A stretch of DNA of 64,000 bases from Carya illinoinensis (GCF_018687715.1 NC_056752.1:54344653-54408652); one strand, 5' to 3'; positions 23,732 to 34,836 are shown, counted from the stretch's first letter. Translations and numbers: made by a program. The notes: a model not told the origin generated them from the sequence alone.

Positions 23732-24157
23732 TTATAGAAATTTGAGGCACTTTGCCTCATTCTTCAAACACTTTTGTTTTTCAAGAATCTGCATGGCATC
23801 TCTATCTAAAGGGGTGGGCAATCGAAAAGAAGATTTCAGCAAGGATTTTAAATTCTTATTCTCTTACTTTATTGATTCTATCTTCATGTTGGACTCTAGA
23901 AGAAGTCGCTGAAGTATAGCAATATTCTCGTGGAGATTGTCAACTCCACAAGTTCTGGATTACAGTCGCTGAGAAAATGTGACAATGGATGATGAGTATC
24001 AGGTACCGAGACTCACAAGCTCATAGATAGCTTCATTATCTAACCTATGAGTCAGATCATTATATTGCATGATAGCACCTGTGGTAGAAGCAGGAACAGC
24101 TGATGAACGAGGTGCAGAGTACCTCATATATTGGCCATGAGAAGATCGCTGAGCCAT
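23732..24157 (-). pseudogene. Antisense coiled-coil ORF carried by C3
   Basis: A single frame of 142 codons on minus, from ATGGCT at 24157 to TAA at 23732, with three in-frame stops (the first TGA at 23999-24001). The N-terminal part is Ser/Gln/Arg-rich (MAQRSSHGQYMRYSAPRSSA). A predicted coiled coil follows with Leu/Ile heptads (NLHENIAILQRLLLESNM, ENKNLKSLLKSS). No catalytic motif. It sits between the RT and RNase H remnants, opposite to the element's genes, with a TATA box and a C/T-rich leader in front. Upstream frames in phase (to 24517) are probably leader rather than protein. Resembles the antisense ORF of C1 in layout, start and composition. Function unknown. Confidence 0.55.
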
Positions 24158-24255
24158 TGTAGGATAAGAATGGAGAAAGAGATTGCAGAGTAAAAATGCA
24201 GTATGATTACAGAAAAGTGAAGAAGATGAGATGCGAATGAATATGAGCTGAATAT

Positions 24256-24266
24256 CTATTTTATAG
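24256..24266 (-). promoter_or_regulatory. TATA box of the antisense ORF in C3
   Basis: On minus CTATAAAATAG, about 100 bp upstream of the ATG at 24157, followed by a C/T-rich leader. Confidence 0.6.
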
Positions 24267-24581
24267 AGAAAATTATGATACAATATCTCTCGTGAATCAA
24301 GATAAAAGAGACTATATATGGCTTCATAGCTCAGCGGCGCTTGACAGCTGCGACACCTGACAGCACGCCTGACACCTACAGAGAAGTTGAAAATCCGCGA
24401 TGCTTGTCTGATCTTAAAAGGCTGGCCACCGTTTTTATTAAAAAATGAGGTTAGCGGTTTAATGTTGATGAATTTTCCACTAACTGTGTTATTTACAAAA
24501 ACTCCAGAAGAGTACAACTCCAGAAGAGTAGTGATGAGCAGAAAGATCCAGTTGTGATTATTTTATCAACATGGATCAAGT

Positions 24582-24812
24582 CTACAGTTAGTTGGATGTA
24601 CAGATACGAGTTATCTTTCAGATACACACAAGAAGATCATTGCAATTCATGAGAAGAGAGTTGAAATTGATATCAATAAAGTACGGTCAAGTAAAAATCT
24701 GGCAAATTTATTCACTAAAGCATTACCAACTGTAACATTTAAGAAGATTATGCAGAACATTGGAATGCGGAGGTTTGAAGACCTGTTATCATACACTTTT
24801 CAGGGGAAGTAA
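24582..24812 (+). pseudogene. Copia RNase H C-terminal remnant, C3
   Basis: One open frame carries the end of the copia RNase H region (QLVGCTDTSYLSDTHK, NKVRSSKNLANLFTKALP, IGMRRFEDL) up to TAA at about 24812. The central part of RNase H is deleted between SDTHK and IIAIHE. An expected pol terminus in the right place and orientation for C3. Confidence 0.85.
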
Positions 24813-25035
24813 TGTCTTGAAGACTTGTGCTGATTGTACTCTTTTTCCTTCGCTAAGGTTTTATCCCACTGGGTTTTCCTTTGCAAGGTTTTAATGAGGC
24901 AATCATAAAGTACTCGGCGATACACATGAATACTGTACTCTTTTTCCTTCGCCATTGGTTTTTTTCTCACAGGGTTTTTCCTTGGCAAGGTTTTAACGAG
25001 GCATATTCTTTAAATATGGTCATCCAAAGGGGAAA
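24813..25035 (+). other. C3 3' untranslated stretch and polypurine tract
   Basis: Contains a diverged tandem duplication (CTCTTTTTCCTTCGC at about 24838 and 24948; GCAAGGTTTTAA repeated). It ends in AAAGGGGAAA immediately before the 3' LTR, the plus-strand primer. Confidence 0.75.
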
Positions 25036-25392
25036 TGTTATAAACTATCTTGAATTGTATGACCACATTTAGGTAGCCATCAAATGCATAGTGCTAGTCA
25101 TCAAATGCATAGTGCTAGTGCATAGTGCTAGTCGTCAAATGCATAGTGCATAGTGCTAGCATAGTGAGCTAGTCGTCAAATGCATAATGCATAGTGCTAG
25201 TATAGTGAGCTAGCCGTCAAATGCATAGTACTAGTCGTCAAAAGCATAGTCCCATTTGTACTCCTATATATATCGTTGAATCCTTTAAGAAATTCATAAG
25301 TTTCATAACCTCTCTGAGCTCTATCTCTTTCTCTCTCATTTTGAAAGTTTTATAACACGTTATGGCTCTCTCTTTTCAATGATTTCATAACA
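25036..25392 (+). repeat. C3 3' LTR
   Basis: 357 bp, otherwise closely matching the 5' LTR, but with fewer 21-bp units at 25080-25250. Confidence 0.93.
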
Positions 25393-25397
25393 TAAAT

Positions 25398-25825
25398 GAT
25401 ATAAAAAGTCATTTTATTTTTTAAAAATGATCTATATTTAATTCGAATTATGTATTGCATTATCTAAAAAATTACATTTGAATAAAATCCTCAAAATGAT
25501 GTTTTACTTAAAATTTACTTTTTAAATATTTTAAAATTAAAAATTAGTTTAATATATAATAAATAAAAAATTTAATTCTTTTTATTAAATATTTTTTCAG
25601 ACTATTTAAATATTTTTTTTGGACTCCTAAGACGACCACAAAACGGTTAATATTGTCTATGAATTTGTCCTCTTCAAGTGGCCCAAACAATAAATTTTGC
25701 TGTGGGCATTGATGAGATTCTACTAGATCGATGAACGTAGGATTTGGATTAATCCATAAAGTACTGTTTGACGGAAGCTTTAATTTAAGATGAAATAAAG
25801 ATAATTACAATAATATTTTATAATA
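25398..25825 (+). repeat. Segment Q, second copy, part 2
   Basis: Continues the match to 205-470 and 790-925. It lacks the MITE at 604-786. Interrupted on the right by a solo LTR. Confidence 0.78.
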
Positions 25826-27102
25826 TATTGCTCAGATGACTAACACAAGAGGGGGGGTGAATTGAGTTGTATTAAAAAAAATAACAATTATAAATCAAAT
25901 ATATAATATAAATATAAACAAAATATGAAATAACAATAAATATAAAAAGTAAAGGTAAGAGAGAAGCAAACTCAGTATGTTAACGAGATTCGCCCCCACT
26001 GCCTACGTCCTCGCCTCAAGCTACCCCTTGAGGATTCTCAAATTCACTATTCAACCTCATTCAGGTGGAGATAGAAACCTATTACACCTTTGAATAATAC
26101 CGCTACAAATGATCCGTGTAGAACACCCTCTACACTTGCAATCACCTTACACGTGGTGATTCAACTATTCCCCGTGTAGAATACTTTCTACACACACAAG
26201 GGTTATACACACCATTTTTCTGATACAAGAGCTGATAGTGGGTAGGTTATCAGAAAACACTTCTCAATGAGTGAAATAAGAACAATACAGCACAAACTAT
26301 ATCTCTCAAAATGAACAAGGATTAAGGCTCAATGCTTAGAGAAGAGAGAATGAAAGCTTTGAATGAATGTTGTATGCTCTTGGTGTTGTGAATGTGAAGC
26401 TCTCAAATGATCTATTTATAGGCATATGAGACTTCATATTCAAATTTAAAAAGATTCACATGTCAAAGACAACATCATTCACTTTTTCAAAAAATTCAAA
26501 TAAAAGGTTCTTCTTTTTCAATTGTCAAAGACAACATCATTCACTTTTTCAAAAAAATCAAACCTAATCTTTTACTTTTGGCATATGACAAAATGAGCAC
26601 ACTTTCATTTTCAAAAAATTCAAACCTAATCTTTTACTTTTTGTATAAGTCTAAAAAAGCATCAATCACTTTTGAAAATATTCAAATAAAACATGCACAT
26701 GTGAAAGATGACAATCAATCATCTTTAATATTTTCAAAGTTCAACCCTTTAATCAAGGCATGCACATGCAAAAGATGACAATCAATCATCTTTCAAAATT
26801 TTCAAATTTAATTTTCAAAAATATTCATGCACATGTGGAAAATGTATTTTAATGCTTTATGATAAAATATTAATTTTGAGCATTAATCATAATTTCAAAT
26901 TTTGAAGAGATTTACAACATTACTCTATAATTTTAATGTGAACTTGTTCCCTTCTTGCTCATGCTTGTTTCCTTGATGTGCTTGACTCCATTGTGTAGAC
27001 AACTTGAGCTGGAGACTTCTTTATTCTTTGAATTTATTTGTTATCATCAAAATCTATGTGTAAATATATAATTACACAAAATTTGAAATCTTGGGTTCAA
27101 CA
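25826..27102. mobile_element. Solo LTR of the C1 family
   Basis: 1277 bp matching the C1 LTRs from TATTGCTCAGATGAC to GGTTCAACA, flanked by a perfect TAATA duplication (25821-25825, 27103-27107). The uninterrupted target is seen in the first Q copy near 925-935. It is about 120 bp shorter than the C1 LTRs because the internal 65-bp array has fewer units. Arose by recombination between the two LTRs of a former full element. Confidence 0.93.
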
Positions 27103-27560
27103 TAATATAATTTAGATATCATTAAATTACATCAAATATGATACTATACCTGCGCCGGTTTCTAAAATTTTCTAATTTTGCATAACAACCACAATAGAAA
27201 AATGATATTTGTAATCGTGGTTGTGCAAGTTCCGTGCAGTCGCTTTAAAAAAATAAATTAATATGGGACCTATATGAAAAAGAAATTTAATTTTTTAATC
27301 ATAAATATTATTTTTTTCAAAGTGATTATACGGTATTTACATATTTTACAATTATATGTAACATTATTTCAACCAATATTACTTGAAGTTGGACGGAATA
27401 ATTTGATTAAAACTGAAAACAAATGCAAGCTGGAATTATTTATATCTAAAGTTTCTCTTTCTTTTTTGTTTGTTCCTAATATTTTTAATAAAAACAATAA
27501 TAAAAAAAAAAACAAACAAATAATAGCTAAAATCTCAGTTTGAATTGGCCTTTTATAAAT
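27103..27560 (+). repeat. Segment Q, second copy, part 3
   Basis: Continues the match to about 932-1160 and is interrupted by a MITE at 27191-27369. The final part (AGCTAAAATCTCAGTTTGAA) also recurs at 40270-40300. The open frame here is not protein-like. Confidence 0.75.
27191..27369. mobile_element. MITE, family M1, copy 1
   Basis: 179 bp absent from the first Q copy. CAACC occurs on both sides (27186-27190, 27370-27374). The ends are imperfect inverted repeats (AATGATATTTGTAATCGTGG against the complement of the right end). Relatives at 39533-39704 and 40066-40236. Confidence 0.72.
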
Positions 27561-27716
27561 TTTAAAAGAGAGGATACAATACCATATTATAATTTTTTTT
27601 CAAATTAAATACAATAGGACAAAAAACTATTAAAGATCAAAAGCTAATTTAACGATGATTACTTAAAAAATTATGCACAATATATTAACTTCTGATAAGA
27701 GATTGACTATCTTATA

Positions 27717-27718
<2 letters not shown>

Positions 27719-27751
<33 letters not shown>
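27719..27751. repeat. (TA)n microsatellite
   Basis: About 16 TA units. Confidence 0.95.
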
Positions 27752-28925
27752 ACAATATATATAAATGCCAATGTAGGAGGAACAATATTTTTGTTTGACA
27801 TATTTTTATTCCGATTTTACCCCTGTTTTACCGCTGACTTTATGATCAAATTTAATGTCCTTTTGCTTTGCCGACTATGTAATAATATTGTCTTCTACAT
27901 TTGGAGAATTGCTCTTATCATTTTAACACACTGAATTTAAAGGACAAAAGACTTCCACATTGACCCAATGATGATCAATTACTAATTCGATGGAAGTGGA
28001 AACTTTTTGTCACCCAACCCTACAATTAAATACAAACCGGAAAAAAAGATGCCAAAGAAATGAAAGGTTTAGAACAGGTGGTAGCTATGCTTCCTTTCAC
28101 TTTTCCTTTGGACTGCTTTTCCTCCTTAACAATTTTATTCTTTTCCTATAAATAGGAAATTTTCAATGTTTTTTTATATAGCTTGTTGGATGGATCTAAA
28201 TCACCTTTCATATTTAACTCCAATTAAATTGATTAAGTTGTACTAATATTATTTTGTTAGCATTTTTGTATCAATAATTTATTCATACAGTAAATAATAA
28301 GATTTAATTAACTGAAAATATTGAGCAAAAAATAGAGCTAGATGGATGTTGAGACTTTTCTCACCCAATCCTACGTTTGGGGTGGATGAGAAAAATGCTC
28401 AAATTTATCAATATAAATATAAACTGAAAAAAAAAATTGAGAATGAAATAAAACGAAAGGTTAAAGAGATTTGGTAGGAATGCTTTCTTTTGCTTTTTCT
28501 TAAACAGCATTCAAATATGTTTTTTTTTTTTTTTTTTAATTAAGAAAGCACACATTTAGTCTGATAAAAAGGAAAAAAGATATATTAAAAGGACTACTAG
28601 AATATATATGAGCACAATTATCAAAAATTAAAAAGGAAAGACTCGCAACCAAATCATCGTTAATCGCCCCCCGGCTTCGTCCCCAGTTGTACACTAGTCG
28701 CCCCCGACTTCATATCGTAGACTGACGGACCGACGGTAAATTTATCATTTTCGCATATGTACGGTTGACAGCTTGCAACATGCCAGGTGCCGAAAAATGA
28801 TGTTTGAAGTCAAGTCACATTATAAACTTAATGAGTTGCGTACACTTTCAGAGGAAACCATTGCGTTGTGATAGACCACGTACAGATCTAGAGCAACCTT
28901 CAAATTTTTCTTGTTCCCAAGATCT
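27752..28925. other. Intergenic DNA upstream of the block A kinase gene
   Basis: No gene seen. A diverged direct repeat of about 130 bp links 27995-28125 and 28350-28490 (shared TCACCCAA.CCTAC, ACTGAAAAAAA/ACCGGAAAAAAA and CTTTTGCTTTTTC/CACTTTTCCTTT features). A poly(T) run is at 28520-28538. Similarity to block B begins near 28838 (GAGTTGCGTACACTTTCAGA). Confidence 0.55.
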
Positions 28926-31900
28926 ATGGGGAATCCAACCTTGCGTCCTTCAGTCTCTTGGTCTGTTTTTGGCATCCTTCCAATCATTTCTGCCCTGTGC
29001 TTTTTTGTTTCCTCCGCCTATGCCATTAGCGGGAATGAGACGGACAGATTGGCCTTGCTTGAATTCAAGGCTAAGTTAATCGATAAACCCGTCAGAATTT
29101 TCAGTTCATGGAATGAAACCGTTCACTTTTGTCAATGGTATGGAGTTACTTGTGGTCGTCGACACAAAAGAGTCACACAGCTGCACCTAGCATCTCAGAA
29201 ACTCGTGGGATCTTTATCACCTTTCATTGGAAATTTGAGCTTTCTAAGATCTCTATATCTATCACACAATAGTTTGAGTCATGAAATCCCCCCAGAACTA
29301 GGCCGTTTGCATAGATTGCGGTTCCTAGGTTTGTACAATAATTCATTTGGTGGTAGAATTCCTACCAATATAGCCAGTTGTTCTAGTCTCGAAGTTCTTG
29401 ATCTTGGTAAGAACCAACTGGTTGGCGAAATTCCTGTTCCGTTTAGCTCCTTGTCAAAGCTTCGACTATTTTCTGTAGAGTTTAACAAGTTAACGGGAGA
29501 ATCCCAACATTTCTTGGGAACCTATCATCACTTGAGACACTTTCAGTAGCATCCAATAATCTGGGTGGGAGTATCCCTGATGTTCTCGGACAACTTGTGA
29601 ATCTTGAAACCATTTTTATTGGTGGAAATCAGCTTTCTGGTACCGTCCCTCCTTCAATCTTCAACCTCTCTTCCATTAGAATGTTCGACGTGGGATTTAA
29701 TCAAATCCAAGGGAGTCTTCCGATGGATTTGGGCACAACTCTTTCTAATCTCCAAAAATTCTCCATTGCATCTAACCAGTTTACTGGGACTATTCCTCCT
29801 TCAATATCCAATGCCTCAAACATGGAAAGACTTCAGTTCACACTAAACAAACTAATCGGAAGTGTTCCTTCTTTGGAAAATCTGCGTAGGCTTCGAATTT
29901 TGAGCACTACCAAAAACCACGTGGGAAGCGGGGGAGCTGATGACCTGAAGTTTCTATGCTCGTTGACCAATGCCACCAGCTTGGAGGTGTTGAATATAAA
30001 TATCAACAATTTTGGTGGGATCTTACCGGAATGCATTGGTAACTTCTCATCTACTCTCAAAGTATTGTACATGGATAACAATAATATGGTTGGAACGATT
30101 CCAGGTGGGATTGGAAATCTTGTCAACTTAGATAACCTCAAGATGTGGAATAATCAATTGTCCGGTAGCATTCCTAGCAGTATTGGAAAGCTTCAAAGGC
30201 TAGAGGAATTGTATATTGATGGGAACAATCTCTCAGGCAATATCCCAGACTCTCTTGGAAATCTAACTATGTTATCTGGTCTACGATTGCAGGACAACAA
30301 TCTTCAAGGAAGCATCCCTTCAAGTCTAGGCAAATGTCAGTTTTTGTCATTTTTAGATCTTTCTGATAACAATTTGAGCGGTACCATACCGCCTCAAGTC
30401 ATTGGTCTCTCAACCTTGTCAATTTATCTTGATTTGTCCCGAAATGATTTCACAGGGACCCTTCCCGTGGAAGTTGGAAATTTGAATAATCTAGGTGAAT
30501 TGTCTATCTCACACAACAGGTTATCTGGTGAAATTCCAAGGAGTCTTGGTAGATGTATTAAGCTGGAGTTTCTATCCATCCGAGGGAACTTCTTCCAAGG
30601 GGCCGTTTTATCAACTTTCAGTTCTTTAAGAGGACTTCGAATGTCAGATCTTTCTCTAAACAATTTTTCGGGAAAAATTCCAGAATTTTTCGTGGGTCTC
30701 GACTCGTTGCAGCTTTTGAATTTATCTTACAACAATTTTGAAGGTCTCGTGCCTATACATGGTGTTTTCAAGAATTCAAGTGCAGCTTTAGTTGCAGGAA
30801 ATACCCAATTGTGTGGCGGAATCCCCGAGATGCACTTGCCTAAATGCAACTTCAAAGAATCCGAGAAAACCTCAACCCTGAAATTAATAATCATCATAGT
30901 TTGTGGGGTCTCAGGCGTAATTTTTGTTCTGTCTTTTATATTTGTTTGTTGGTTAAGAAAGAAACGAAAAGAACCGACATCAAGTGCTTCAGAAAATTTG
31001 CTTTTGAATATGTCTTACCAAAGGCTTCTAAAAGCAACTAATGGTTTTTCTTCTGCAAATTTGCTTGGTGTGGGTAGTTTTGGATCCGTATATAAAGGAG
31101 TGCTCGGTGATGAGGGTGGAAATATAATTGCTGTCAAGGTGCTCAACCTACAGCGCCATGGAGCTTCCAAGAGCTTTCTTGCTGAGTGTGAGGCCTTGAG
31201 AAACATCAAACATCGAAATCTTGTGAAGGTGCTTACAATCTGTTCAAGTGTAGATTATCATGGCAATGATTTCAAGGCTCTAGTTTATGAGTTCATGGTC
31301 AATGGGAGCCTTGAAAATTGGTTGCATCCTACTTTGAAAGAAGAAGAGGCATATCATGAACAAAGGATGTTGAATCTTTTACAGAGATTGAATATTGCCA
31401 TTGATGTCTCAAGCGCACTAGAATATCTCCATTATAATTGTGAAACGCCAATTGTTCATTGCGACCTTAAGCCCAGTAATGTTCTTCTGGACAATGAAAT
31501 GACTGGACACGTGGGTGATTTTGGGTTAGCAAGGTTCTCTCCAGAAACCACCAATCAGAACACTTCGACCAACCAGTCTAGCTCGATCGGTGTAAGAGGA
31601 ACTATTGGTTACACTCCTCCAGGTGAAAAATATATATATATTTTCTATCATTCTTTTTGATCATATTCCTTTGTCTTTTAGTGACATATATGATGGGCCT
31701 CAAGGCAGATCAAGTCTTAAGGATCAATTATAAGATTAAGAGCCACGAAGATTAAGGGAGCAATGCAATAATTGGCGTTCTTGAGTTTATTTTCCAATAT
31801 TATTGTTGGGTCTCAAAGCGAATCGATTGGGGTTCACATCAATATATCTTTGAGACGAATAACTGGTTTTATTCAATATTTTCTTCATAAATTGTTGGTG

Positions 31901-32457
31901 TCAGTCCAAGCTTGATTTTCTTTTTTCTTTGTCCCTTTTTTCCCACTAGCTGAAGTTCTTTATAAATTCTGAGCATGCATTCCTTCGTTATCATTTTTTT
32001 AATCAGAATCACGTCAGAATTTATCATATGTCCAATTGCAGAGTATGGTACAGGAAACTGGGTGTCTACCTCCGGTGATGTGTATAGTTATGGCATCCTC
32101 CTATTAGAGATGTTTACTAAGAAGAGACCGACAGATAACATGTTCCAAGGCAACTTGAGTCTTCATGGTTTTGTCAAGGCAGCTTTACCTCAAGCAGTTG
32201 TGGAGATTGCGGATCCAATCCTTTTCCAGGAAACAGGAGAGCAGACATCGGACAATGCTCAGCAAATCATCAATACAAGAAGAAACAAAATCAAGGAATG
32301 CTTGGTTTTGATATTTTGCGTTGGAGTTGCTTGTTCTTACGAACATCCAGAGGAACGGATGAACATCAGGGATGCTGTAAACAAACTCCATTTGGTCAGA
32401 AAAAGCTTCCTGAAACTGGAACACATGGAGAAAACCGACCTACAAATAGACCCTTGA
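28926..32457 (+). pseudogene. LRR receptor-like kinase, subfamily XII, block A; one frameshift
   Basis: Exon 1 is 28926-31622 and exon 2 is 32042-32457, joined through a GT-AG intron at a split Glu codon (GTIGYTPP|E-YGTG), the usual site in LRR-XII kinases. Order: signal peptide (1-33), LRRNT with the WNETVHFCQWYGVTC Cys pair, roughly twenty LRRs, one membrane span (IIIIVCGVSGVIFVLSFIF), kinase. The kinase is complete: Gly loop GVGSFG, Lys in AVKVLN, HCDLKPSN, DFG. HCD instead of HRD makes it a non-RD kinase, as in FLS2, EFR and XA21, suggesting an immune receptor at the plasma membrane; the ligand is unknown. One base is missing near 29499 (codon 191) relative to block B. Otherwise the two exons sum to a full 1,037-residue frame. 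A pseudogene, or a sequence error. Confidence 0.88.
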
Positions 32458-32664
32458 TGTCAGCTGGTAATATTAGTGCCTTTCAACAGTTTGGTTAGTA
32501 CAGGTCGATATTAAACTAGAGGCATTTTGCCCTTCGGTTGCCGGTTGCATGTTTAAGATGGTACGCAAGGGCAAGGAAGAGATGGGGTAAATTTCCAACA
32601 GAAATAAGGACAACATAAAATGAACTTTTGTTACAATATTCAGAATTTTAACTATTTTATACAT
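32458..32664. other. Block A: kinase 3' end joined to a RABF1 intron fragment
   Basis: To about 32550 the sequence matches the kinase 3' flank of block B. From about 32553 to 32664 it matches RABF1 intron 4 (54859-54964) nearly base for base. The roughly 2.5 kb that separates these in block B, including RABF1 exons 5-8, is missing here. Confidence 0.85.
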
Positions 32665-32811
32665 GAAAAATTCTATGTGCAATCATTTTTACGGACTCCT
32701 TTGTGCACTCCAGTGATATGATTGGTTGTGTATTAAAAAAAATTCATCCAGTCAATCATATCAGTGGAGTGCGCAGGGAGTGCACAAAAATGACTGTATG
32801 TAGTATTACTC
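32665..32811. mobile_element. 147-bp hAT-like MITE in the RABF1 intron fragment
   Basis: The imperfect inverted repeat reads GACTCCTTTGTGCACTCCAG-like on the left and its complement on the right. TTTATACAT flanks both sides (32656-32664, 32812-32820) and is single in block B at about 54955-54964. An 8-9 bp duplication points to hAT. Confidence 0.85.
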
Positions 32812-32838
32812 TTTATACATTTAAGCATATCTGACTAA

Positions 32839-33286
32839 AAGCATCCACATTTGGTTCCCCATCCCCATCCCTATGATTTAACTCAAAATCACATTTCCTC
32901 AAATTTATCCCTAAATTTTATTCATCTTCTAAAAACCTCCTACATCCCATTCCTCATCCCTATCTCTATTCTATTAAATAATATTTCTCTATTCTTTTTT
33001 TATTATTTTATTCTCTCTCTTCCATTTACAATCCTAACTACTAACTCTTTTGTCTTATTATCTTTTTTTCAAATATCACTTTCTAATAAATATTTATATG
33101 ATTTTGACTACCGAATACAGTATTTTTTCAAATCTTAAATCGTATTATAAAAATAGTAAATTTTATTAATAAATTAATGCATTTTCTAACGTGATGAAAA
33201 ATTTATTTAGAATAGTACTCTTTATCAATTAAAGATTAATTAGGATCCGTAGTCACGTATTGATGATATAATTTTTTAAATTGGTT
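32839..33286. other. Harbinger left end, non-coding
   Basis: Terminal repeat, then AT-rich sequence with no protein-like frame. Confidence 0.55.
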
Positions 33287-33460
33287 GTAACGGTAATATT
33301 ACCTGTCCTTTCTCCAACGGTCATATTTTTTGTCCTTTTTACAAGGGTAACTTTTTTTGTCTTTTTTCTAACGGTAATATTTTTTGTCTTTTCTCTAACG
33401 GTAACTTTTTTCGTCTTCTCTCAAACGGTAACATTTTTTGTTTGGAGTGTAACGGTAACT
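33287..33460 (+). repeat. AACGGT minisatellite upstream of the Harbinger transposase
   Basis: Six AACGGT cores spaced about 28-32 bp apart and separated by T-rich spacers. (C/T)AACGG is a classic Myb recognition core. The array ends just upstream of the TATA box. Confidence 0.85.
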
Positions 33461-33468
33461 TTTTCCTC

Positions 33469-33475
33469 TATAAAT
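33469..33475 (+). promoter_or_regulatory. TATA box of the Harbinger transposase
   Basis: TATAAAT, about 100 bp upstream of the ATG at 33577 and directly after the AACGGT array. Confidence 0.6.
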
Positions 33476-33576
33476 TAGCATATTGCTAACATTCACATTC
33501 TCACAAATTCAAGTCTCATTTCATTTATAGAACAGAGATTCTATTCTATCCTTTGATCTCCCACTCCTTTCATCAA

Positions 33577-34836
33577 ATGGCTCGTACTTTCTTTCGCAAA
33601 TTATTGACATACGTATCCTCTGAAGATGATAGCGATGTTCATACTGAGGAGGTCGATGGACAGTCATCGAGGCAGCGTGACAATAGGCACCCACGTAAGT
33701 TTATTCGGCGTGATCATGCCCAGGGGCAAGAGCGCCTATTTCGTGATTATTTCGCAGAGAATCCAGTATATCCCTCGAATCTATTTCGAAGGAGATTTCG
33801 GATGAGCCGTCCTCTATTTCTTCGTATTCTAAATGAGGTAGAGTCTTACGAGCTGTATTTCGTCCAGAGAAGAGATAATGCCGGAAGACTGGGTTTATCT
33901 TCTATGCAAAAAATAACCGCAACACTTAGAATGATGGCGTATGGGGTTACTGGAGATTTTATGGATGAATACATACGTATTGGTGAAAGCACCGCAATGG
34001 AGAGCCTAAAAAGATTCTCTGAGACAATAGTAAGTGTTTTTTCAGATGAATATTTGCGGTCTCCAAATGCTAATGATATAGCCCGATTGCTGTTGGTTGG
34101 TGAACAACGAGGATTCTCAGGAATGCTCGGAAGCATTGATTGCATGCATTGGAAGTGGAAAAATTGTCCCGCAGCCTGGAAAGGTATGTACTCTGGCCAC
34201 ATCCGTGAACCAACTATTATTTTAGAAGCAGTTGCTTCATATGATCTCTGGATATGGCATGCATTTTTCGGTATGCCCGGTTCACATAACGACATTAATG
34301 TGCTTGAAATATCTTTTATTTTTACGGAACTTGCTCAAGGGCGTGCTCCTGCAGTCAATTACACTATCAATGGCAACGACTACACTATGGGGTATTACCT
34401 TGCGGACGGTATTTATCCGAAGTGACGAACTTTTGTGAAGACGATTCCATCACCACGAGGGAACAAGAAGAAGCATTTTGTGAAAGCACAAGAATCCGCA
34501 AGAAAAGATGTCGAGCGTGCATTCGGGGTACTTCAACAACGATTTGCTATCATTCGTGGACCTTCCCGAATGTTCAAAGTGAAGGACCTAACAAATATTA
34601 TGAAAGCATGTGTTATTTTGCATAATATGATCATTGAAGACGAACGTGATGATAGTGAGAGTTTGAACATTGAGTATGATCAACTTGATGATGATCTCCC
34701 AGAATTGTCACGCAATCATACAATTGAGCTTACGGACTTCATCCAGCGTCATCATCATATTAGAGATAGCTCGGCACATCATCAGCTTCAAGAAGATCTA
34801 ATTGAACATCAATGGTTATTATATTCCCAACAATAG
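33577..34836 (+). pseudogene. PIF/Harbinger transposase (DDE_Tnp_4), one nonsense codon
   Basis: One frame of 420 codons from ATG 33577 to TAG 34834-34836, broken only by TGA at 34423-34425 where relatives have Trp (YPK-W-TF). DDE catalytic Asp residues are visible in GSIDCMHW and PGSHNDINVL, and Glu in DVERAFGVLQ. An N-terminal HTH-like region (RRRFRMSRPLFLRILN) is present. The enzyme would cut and paste this element together with ORF1 protein. TGG-to-TGA is a single transition, so decay is recent. Confidence 0.92.

Larger units (their letters stand above)
19851..25392 (+). mobile_element. Decayed Ty1-copia LTR retrotransposon (C3)
   Basis: 5.54 kb with LTRs at 19851-20248 (398 bp) and 25036-25392 (357 bp), TGTTATAAAC...ATAACA ends, and a perfect TAAAT target duplication (19846-19850, 25393-25397). 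The leader begins CGTTATCAGCACGA, a primer-binding sequence common in one group of plant copia elements. In order it contains gag with stops, integrase and RT remnants, an antisense coiled-coil ORF, an RNase H C-terminal remnant and a purine tract. The length difference between LTRs comes from their internal repeat array. Confidence 0.92.

Noticed and set aside
24158..24517. Upstream extension of the C3 antisense frame
   Set aside because: It crosses a TATA box and a C/T-rich leader, and lacks the composition of the downstream protein, so it is more likely promoter and 5' UTR.
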